In this document: piece after piece, positions 18,409 to 24,639 of the stretch
Numbering within the stretch: the first letter of the stretch is position 1
How the letters are laid out: every line of letters starts with the position of its first letter
Assembly (NCBI GenBank): GCA_011316305.1
Contig: SAUG01000213.1
Span: 1 to 24,639 of the forward strand
Reading direction: 5' to 3'
DNA from: Rusavskia elegans
Lineage: Eukaryota; Ascomycota; Lecanoromycetes; Teloschistales; Teloschistaceae
DNA length: 24,639 nt
Position numbers and translations under genes: made by a program
Notes under the pieces: model-generated
Told to the model about the DNA's origin: nothing
What the model saw: the letters and a program-made list of their open reading frames with translations, nothing else
Databases searched by the model: none

Positions 18409-21400
18409 ATGTATTGGCCCACGGGTGCCGCCCGCATATACTCAGCAAACTCAACCAGGCGGAAAGACGACTACCATGATGACGTCCAAGGAGAAAGAGC
18501 TTCCCAGCCTGACGACTCGGATGCTGTCTTGGGCTTACGAACCTCACGAAGCGGGCACCTCATCGCGACCATCACCGCAACAAGGATGACAATTTGGCAG
18601 GCATCGGTAAGGAGCCAATGATCCTCCATTGGCTACTTCTGACTGATCATCAGCCTATAGTAGTCCTAGCCACCTGTTCGCGCTCCGTCTCCTCAATCAG
18701 AGATTACGGCCCCAACGTCGCTGTACTCTTACGGCCAGATGCCTCGATTGCGATTATCCAGACCTCCAACGGCTTCCTCGTCACCTATTCCCTCCTCGTC
18801 GACCCTAGTAACAGGGTATATCAACAGATACATGAAGGGGGAAATCAACAGAAAGCAACTGGCGCCAATCGGTTGATCCTCGAACAAGAGCGAGCAGGCT
18901 TGAGGGAGCTGAATATTAAATTTCGCATGGTCATCCGGATCGATGCTGGGATAGCTGCCGCTCTGACTTTGGACCACGAAATCATCGTCGCCACCAGGAA
19001 ACCAGCGGCTGTGCAATGTATCAAGTGGACACCCGACAGTGCTGGGAGGCAGACAAGCACGGAACTCATCAGTAGAATGGCTTGGATGCAGAAGGGTTCG
19101 ATGATCCGGGCCATGGTGTACGATCGTGCGATGAGTCTGGCCGTCTGGATTACCACCGATGGTTGGGCATATGCTGCCCAAAGACGTCCTGAAACTTTGA
19201 AAGACCTAGATGAAAACCAAAGGCTTTTTCGTGGCTACGGGTTCCACACTCCGATGAACAGCAGCCTCGAAGCCACTCATGCTGCTATCAACGCACGATT
19301 TTCCATGCTCGCTATTGGATGCATTGGAGGCGAGATACACATCTACACCGCGAGAGACTATGCGGGAAGTATCCCTCTCTCGCATAAAATCTCCTCTCCA
19401 GCTTCATCGTCAACCACAGGGCAAATCGCCTGCCTCGCTTATTCACCTGACGGCTATGGCTTTGTTGCAGCCTACGAGCACGGATGGGCGCTCTGGAGTG
19501 TTTATGGGAAGCCAGGTGCAAGTACCTTCAACGCCGATACAAACATATCTAGGACGAACGATGAGTGCTGGCTAATGAGTGTGAGCAACGTGAGTTGGGT
19601 CAATGCTGGATCGGAGCTTTTCCTGACGTCTGCCAATGATAGCCGGATATGGGTGGTGGAGATGGCAAAGAGCGCTGTCACCACCTGCTTCTCTTCTGCA
19701 AACATCTCTCGCACTCTATTGCTGACAAGCTCACATCTCTTAATCTACCGAGGTTTTGATCTACCCTCTACTGCCACCATATCAGCCGATGCTTCGCTAT
19801 GGCAGCATGTCCCGATTCCAGTCATTTATCTAACGAATCAACGACCGATCAGGAGTGCTGTGACCTCGCACGATGGCCGATATGTTGCGGTTGCGGGCAA
19901 ACGGGGTCTGGCTCACTACAGCGTTGGCAGTGGACGTTGGAAGACTTTTGACGATCCTGAAGCAGAGAACGCCTTCGTTGTCCGAGGTGGTATGTGCTGG
20001 TACCAGCATGTCCTGATTGCTGCCGTCGAGAGTGATGATTCGTACGAGGTATGACGTGCTTTGAAGGCATGGTAGACATAGGAGATTAATTGGTAACCAG
20101 CTGCGCCTGTATTCTCGAGAGCTGGGTCTCAACCCAGAGTCCTTGCTTCATGTCCAGCAGCTTCCCTCAGCAGCCGTGGTGATGTCCATGACAGGGCAGG
20201 ACTCACTACTGGTCTATACATACGACAACGTTCTCTATCACTACATCGTTAACGCATCCGACACGACAGTGACGCTATTCCAGGTAGGACAGCTTGCTCT
20301 CAACGGCATTGTTCGCGCACCAGCCCGTGTTCGCACAGTGACTTGGATCCTTCCCGATTTCCAACTGCGTAAGTTCCAGTTAATGACGAAAGGGCATGGC
20401 TGAATTCATACAGGAGATGGCGACCCTTCCCAAGACGTCGCGCACGCCTCGGTTTTATTCCTGGTCGACGCAAAGCTTGTGTTATTACAATCCTCAACGA
20501 GCGAAGGCACCCAAAAATATGATATGCGGGTGATTGCGAATAACGTGGAGTACTTCGACCTGATGCGAGATCAGGGAACACTCATCAATTCGCCCAGTCA
20601 ATCACTACCGGAGTCTCCATCTGGCGAGCAGTCACCCATCACCGGCTTGCATGCTGATCACGCTCTGCGAGATTCGCTGTGGTATTTTGACGGAGAGAGC
20701 GTCAAATGTTGGACGGATGTCGAGGACCTTCTTAAATCAGCGTCGACTGAGAATGACCGCAATCTGCCCTCACCTGTGTCAATTGCAACCGACTTTTATC
20801 CTACTTCTGTGATTTTGAACCGTGGGATTGTCCTGGGACTGGATTCAGAACTCCATCAGCGGCGCGATGTGCATTTCGCCATGTTTCGCCATACGATCAG
20901 GGTTTGTGATATGTTCAGTAATCGATCCAGGCTTGCTGACTGGTGCAGACACAACTGTTCCTCCCTCACATTCTACGTAAATGTTTATCCGATCTCGATC
21001 CTGCCGCTGCTTCTGTCCTCGCACTCCGTTATCAGGATCTACCGTACTTTTCACACGCGCTTGAGTTGCTCCTCCACATGGTTCTGGACGATGAGGTCGA
21101 TGCTAACCTCATTGCCGAAGAGTCGCTTATGCCGTCAGTGGTCTCATTCCTATCTTCTTTCCCCGAATACCTTGACATCGTCGTACAATGTACGCGCAAG
21201 ACAGAAGTTCGATCTTGGCGCACACTTTTCGCCTACCTGCCTTCGCCGCAGCAGCTCTTCGAAGAATCGTTGGAGAAGAATCTACTCAAGACAGCGGGTG
21301 GATATCTCCTAGTGCTCCACACTTTTCAAGAATTGGAAACAAGCTCGGAGCAATGCATCAGGTTGCTACAAAAAGCGAAAGAGGCAGGAGACTGGGACCT

Positions 21401-21680
21401 CTGCAAAGAACTCGGTCGATTCCTCATGGCATTGGACGCATCGGGCGATACCCTGCGCGAAGCACTCGGTCGTATGAGTATCAGCCAAGAAGGCGAAACT
21501 AACGGTGTTCCTTCCGATGGGAATGTACTACTGGCAACACCGCGGCCGACGAAAAGTCACAAACACCACCGGCCCAACGGTGATTCTCCAGGGTCTCCCC
21601 GTCGAATCAGCAGCGAGACCGCTCTATCACCAAACGGCACAGCTGATTCGGAAGATTACTTTTCTTCGCGCAGCGCATGA
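18409..21680 (+). CDS. RIC1: RIC1, subunit of the Ric1-Rgp1 exchange factor for Ypt6/Rab6
   Basis: Five exons: 18409-18606, 18654-20048, 20101-20368, 20414-20901 and 20949-21680. The introns are 47, 52, 45 and 47 nt and the product is 1026 aa, close to yeast Ric1. Ric1 with Rgp1 activates the Golgi Rab Ypt6 for retrograde traffic from endosomes. The N-terminus MYWPTGAARIY and the block LGLRTSRSGHLIATITATRM are RIC1 hallmarks, followed by SIRDYGPNVAVLLRPDASIA and GFLVTYSLLVDP. The first ~600 residues form beta-propeller-type repeats (GEIHIYTARDYAG, ACLAYSPDGYGFVAAYEHGW). Exon 5, from residue 784, opens TQLFLPHILR and holds the helical RIC1 domain (LRYQDLPYFSHALELLLHMVLDDE, AGDWDLCKELGRFL here abbreviated by region). 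The last 60 residues are Ser/Pro-rich. The last intron uses a GTTTGT donor. An AATAAA follows the stop. Confidence 0.95.
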
Positions 21681-22155
21681 TGAAGGCGTTTGAAATAAAG
21701 CTCTTTACAGCACTCCGCCCAGAAACGAGAGTCCAGTAAAATCGATGGATGAGAAAATAGCAGTCTTGGGAGGACAATTCAATTGCATCCTGTTCCAATA
21801 GGACTGTGTTCGAAAACCGAACCAGGCCATCATGGACTCCAGCCTTTCGGATATCGGCAGGCCATGATGAAGATCGCATCGTCCAAGATTTCCCAATGAT
21901 CCACCTTCTCCAATGCCCAGCTCTCAGGCTTCCAAAGCCTCGGACTATGCGCCCCCGACTCCTTTCATGCGGGTGACCTGGTGAAAACTGTTGTACATTC
22001 GTCAATTGTTCACGTCCCGCGCCATTTCAAGCTCGGATCTAGTGATAGAAATCCAGTGGTCGCGTTCCTTTCATTCGTGATGATGGAGATCATAATTCGT
22101 CTTGGATTCTGGGGGTTCTCAATTACACAGCAGTCAAGAAGGTTTGGAGCAGCAC
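21681..22155. other. Convergent intergenic region after RIC1
   Basis: These 475 bases lie between the RIC1 stop and the stop of the small secreted peptide gene. They contain the RIC1 poly(A) signal. A 132-codon minus-strand frame (21607-22005) runs into the RIC1 3' end, has no recognisable content and is treated as chance. Confidence 0.5.
21694..21699 (+). terminator. Poly(A) signal AATAAA of RIC1
   Basis: A perfect AATAAA hexamer begins 14 bases after the RIC1 stop codon, within the sequence TGAAATAAAGC. Fungal poly(A) signals are degenerate, so use of this one is probable but not proven. Confidence 0.5.
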
Positions 22156-22440
22156 TCACTCATCATCACGGTCGCCGTCGAAGTTCGAGTCGTCATCATG
22201 GCCATCCTGTGGCGGTCGCTCGGTGTAACCCAAATCGGAGCTTCCTGGTGGGTAGGGCGAGGGGGTAGGCATGGCGGCAGCACCGGCAAGTAGAGCGGTG
22301 GTGTGCATGGGTTTCTGGGCGAGGATATTGGCGATGCGCTCCTGTTTTGACAACGCGCGCGGACGCCCTTGAACCGAAGGGAGGACGAAGAGGGCGAGAA
22401 GAGCGGCGAGCAACGAGGTGAGTAGCGCGAAGGATCGCAT
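22156..22440 (-). CDS. Small secreted acidic-tailed protein, unknown family
   Basis: A single exon encodes 94 aa. Residues 1 to about 25 make a strong signal peptide: MRS, then a Leu/Ala-rich core, then VLPSVQG. The mature chain begins RPRALSKQERIANILAQKP, passes an Ala-rich MHTTALLAGAAAM patch and a Pro/Ser/Tyr stretch, and ends in an Asp-rich tail (DGHDDDSNFDGDRDDE). There are no cysteines. I recognise no family. The basic start, the hydrophobic middle and the acidic end give it strong charge asymmetry, and the Arg/Lys sites (RPR, SKQER) might be processed, but this is speculation. It could be a secreted peptide, a cell-surface protein, or a chance ORF; the clean signal peptide and ATG favour a real gene. 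It lies between RIC1 and the CK2 beta gene. Confidence 0.57.
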   Translation of the reverse strand: MRSFALLTSLLAALLALFVLPSVQGRPRALSKQERIANILAQKPMHTTALLAGAAAMPTPSPYPPGSSDLGYTERPPQDGHDDDSNFDGDRDDE

Positions 22441-23164
22441 GCTGAAGAGAGATACGAAGATGCTATTAGGTGAACGTGTTACGGATGGATAGGACTCCTT
22501 AAGATGAAAGAATGTTAAGAAGAGGATCGTCGACTGCGACAGATGTTGCGAATTATTGAATCTTGAGAGGGGGTTACAAAGGAATGGAACGGGGTAAAAT
22601 CCCTCTCGTGGCTGTGGTTCATCCGGGGAAGAAGCAGATGATATAAGATGTATTTTGCTTCACTTCTTGGTCGCAGGAGTTGCACGGGCCCTTCCTTCCC
22701 TTCATGCTTCGGTCTTTGGTTGATAAATATGAATCTACCCATACAGCGTGCAGTCTCAAAGAAATGAATTGCGAAGGGGGTGTGCATTGGAATGCATCGT
22801 GAATGCGGAACCAATTAAACGACCACGAGGTCGGACGGTTGGAAGTCATGCCTGGACGAGATGAAAGCCCCGGGCTAGTTTTATTTATGGTTAGAGTAGA
22901 GTCGGGCTCCAACCGGAAAGCTTGTGTTGAGCCGCATGCTGGGGATTGCCAAGATTCAGCCTTATGAACTTCATCCGTTATCGATAGGCGTCAACTGTGC
23001 ATCACTGCAGCTATTGTTCGAGCATACTTCAAGTTCACAAAACAATCTGTCCGGATCCCAATCCGTCACTCGTTTCAAGAGCTCAATCGGAAAGCCGACA
23101 AGGGTACGCTACTTGTTCACTAGGAGCATTCATTGCCCTGACCGTGGTTGATACGCCATCTATC
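22441..23164. other. Divergent intergenic region, secreted peptide gene to CK2 beta
   Basis: These 724 bases separate two divergent genes and should hold both promoters. Open frames at 22515-22814 and 22619-22912 (minus) and 22924-23151 (plus) are featureless. No clear TATA box, RNA gene or repeat was found. Confidence 0.45.
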
Positions 23165-24639
23165 ATGGAGGACTTCAATAGTGAGACCGATAGCGATTAC
23201 ACCAGCTACTGGAGAGACTGGGTGGGTGGTTTTTCCTTAACTCGAACTCGCTGCTAAAACTATGTTTGATACTCTGATTGCATTCATTCTGAGACCCCAG
23301 CTTCAAGGATGGCCACCATCCCCTGGCAGTTCCCATGCATTGTCCTACTTGGAAATATGTAAAGACACGCTTCCTTTCAATCAGTCGACGTGTTCGTTGC
23401 TGCACTATCTCACATGAGGCATCGCGGCGGGGCCTTCCATTTCCGTGAACTAGAGGGGAAGGTGCACTTCAGATGCCCGGGCAAAAGCTTCAATGTTCGG
23501 AGTGTACTTCTAAATTCTGTTTCTTCCAAAACATCTACACTGCATAGCGTCATTTTCTTTAGCCATGCCGAAAGTCTTTCGCCATACAAAGCCAAAGCCA
23601 GACGTTCTTGAAAAGAACTGGCTCGCCAACGTCCAAAACCAAACCGAGACACCTAAATCACCTTACCACCATCATCTTGACTCGTGGATTGAGCATATTG
23701 GCTGTCGACAAGATGCCTTTTTGTTCACCTATAGGGAACTGGTAAGGCGATGCAGCTGGGTCTCTGATCTCCTATACGTTGTTCTCGAGATCTTCTCGCA
23801 AGCTTTGATGATTTCGATGCAGCAACACCTTTCGCTGTCTACGTTCGCTGACGACCTCTTTTGGTGAGTAGTTCATCTCGTCACGGGGGAACGAGTACTT
23901 CTGCGAGATAGATGAAGACTACCTTACCGACCGCTTCAACCTCACGGGCCTTAACGCGGACGTCCAATACTACCAATATGCCCTCGACCTGGTGACTGAT
24001 GTGTTCGACCTCGATTGCGATGACGACATGAGGGAGACGATCGAGAAGTCGGCGAGGCATCTGTATGGCTTGGTGCACGCGCGATACATCACCACTACCA
24101 GGGGCTTAGCCAAAATGGTACGTCTTTCTTCAAGCACCCCAAAACCATTCCCACCCCAAACGCTGGAAGGGTGATACCGAACTTTATGGGGAGGATTTGG
24201 ATAACGCTAATGATTCCATACAGCTCGAAAAATACAAAAAAGCCGATTTCGGCAAATGCCCCCGCTTCCTCTGCGGCGCCTCCCCCCTCCTTCCCACAGG
24301 CATGTCCGACAACCCACACATCCAATCCGTCAAACTCTACTGCGCGAAATGCGAAGATCTCTACAACCCTAAATCTACTCGCCACGCCAATATCGATGGC
24401 GCCTACTTCGGCACTTCCTTCACCAACATCCTCTTCCAGGTCTATCCGGCGCTCGTGCCCGAGAAAAGCAAGGAGAGGTATAGTCCCCGGGTTTTCGGCT
24501 TCAAGGTCCATGCTAGTGCGGCGTTGGAGCGGTGGCAGGATGAACGGAGGAGGAGTTTGGGGAGGAGGTTGAAGGATGTGGGTGTTGTGGGGTTGTTCAA
24601 GGGTGATGTGGACGAGGAGGGGGAGGAGATGGAGGAGGA
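23165..24639 (+). CDS. ckb1: Casein kinase II regulatory (beta) subunit, 3' end outside window
   Basis: Three exons are visible: 23165-23221, 23872-24117 and 24224 to the window edge, giving 239 complete codons without a stop. The protein dimerises and binds two catalytic subunits, setting substrate choice and stability of CK2. Exon 1 gives the acidic MEDFNSETDSDYTSYWRDW with Ser residues suited to autophosphorylation. Exon 2 continues directly with FISSRGNEYFCEIDEDYL, TDRFNLTGL and LYGLVHARYI. Exon 3 holds the zinc ribbon Cys113, Cys118, Cys141 and Cys144 (CPRFLC and YCAKC), then SIDGAYFG-like NIDGAYFGTSF and the VFGFKVHASAALERW helix, running into an acidic tail. Intron 2 is 106 nt; intron 1 is 650 nt, far longer than any other here. 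The symbol follows filamentous-fungal usage; the sequence resembles yeast CKB2 at least as much as CKB1. Confidence 0.95.

Noticed and set aside
23806..23852. C/D-box snoRNA-like boxes (TTGATGA and CTGA) in the CK2 beta intron
   Set aside because: The C box lacks the leading purine, the spacing is too short, there is no clear terminal stem, and no C'/D' pair was seen.
24095..24511. 138-codon minus-strand ORF
   Set aside because: Antisense shadow of CK2 beta exon 3, whose zinc ribbon and conserved blocks are clear on the plus strand.
1..24639. Transposon, CRISPR array, biosynthetic cluster, rRNA
   Set aside because: I saw no terminal repeats with transposase or polymerase motifs, no regularly spaced repeats, no tailoring or synthase enzymes, and no rRNA-like segments.

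Overview
This window comes from a filamentous ascomycete (Pezizomycotina). Dothideomycetes is my best guess from the look of the proteins, but that is impression only. The evidence is compact genes on both strands, 25 inferred GT-AG introns mostly 45-60 nt long, and ascomycete-type orthologues (MON2, RIC1, MMS2, TMA20, CK2 beta). Exon joins were made by hand from reading frame, splice signals and remembered family conservation. No alignment or transcript data were used.

Layout. 1-1217 has no gene I can support. 1218-1543 (+) encodes a small eight-cysteine secreted protein and 2018-2394 (+) an I78-type peptidase inhibitor. 2572-7939 (-) is MON2, an eight-exon, 1670-aa Golgi/endosome scaffold. 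It is divergent from MMS2 (8300-8935, +), the ubiquitin E2 variant. 9539-10135 (-) is a secreted double-psi beta-barrel (expansin/RlpA-like) protein, divergent from a trypsin-fold protease-like protein (10554-12139, +). 12305-13180 (-) is TMA20/MCT-1 with an acidic insertion, followed by a DUF202 membrane protein (13522-14085, -). 14086-16062 is mostly non-coding, with a weak orphan ORF and a 47-bp tandem repeat. 16063-17310 (+) is a two-finger C2H2 regulator, 18409-21680 (+) is RIC1, 22156-22440 (-) is a small secreted acidic peptide, and 23165 to the window end (+) is the CK2 regulatory (beta) subunit, cut off by the window edge.

How the genes relate. Most are unlinked housekeeping functions: Golgi trafficking (MON2, RIC1), error-free DNA damage tolerance (MMS2), translation recycling (TMA20) and signalling (CK2 beta). 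Lineage-variable small secreted or protease-related genes sit between them (Cys-rich protein, I78 inhibitor, DPBB protein, protease-like protein, acidic peptide). I find no biosynthetic cluster, transposon, CRISPR array, tRNA or rRNA, and no convincing new multi-gene system. The best leads are the Cys-rich secreted protein, the acidic insertion in the TMA20 PUA domain, the 650-nt first intron of the CK2 beta gene, the intracellular-looking protease-like protein, and the hairpin-bearing tandem repeat.
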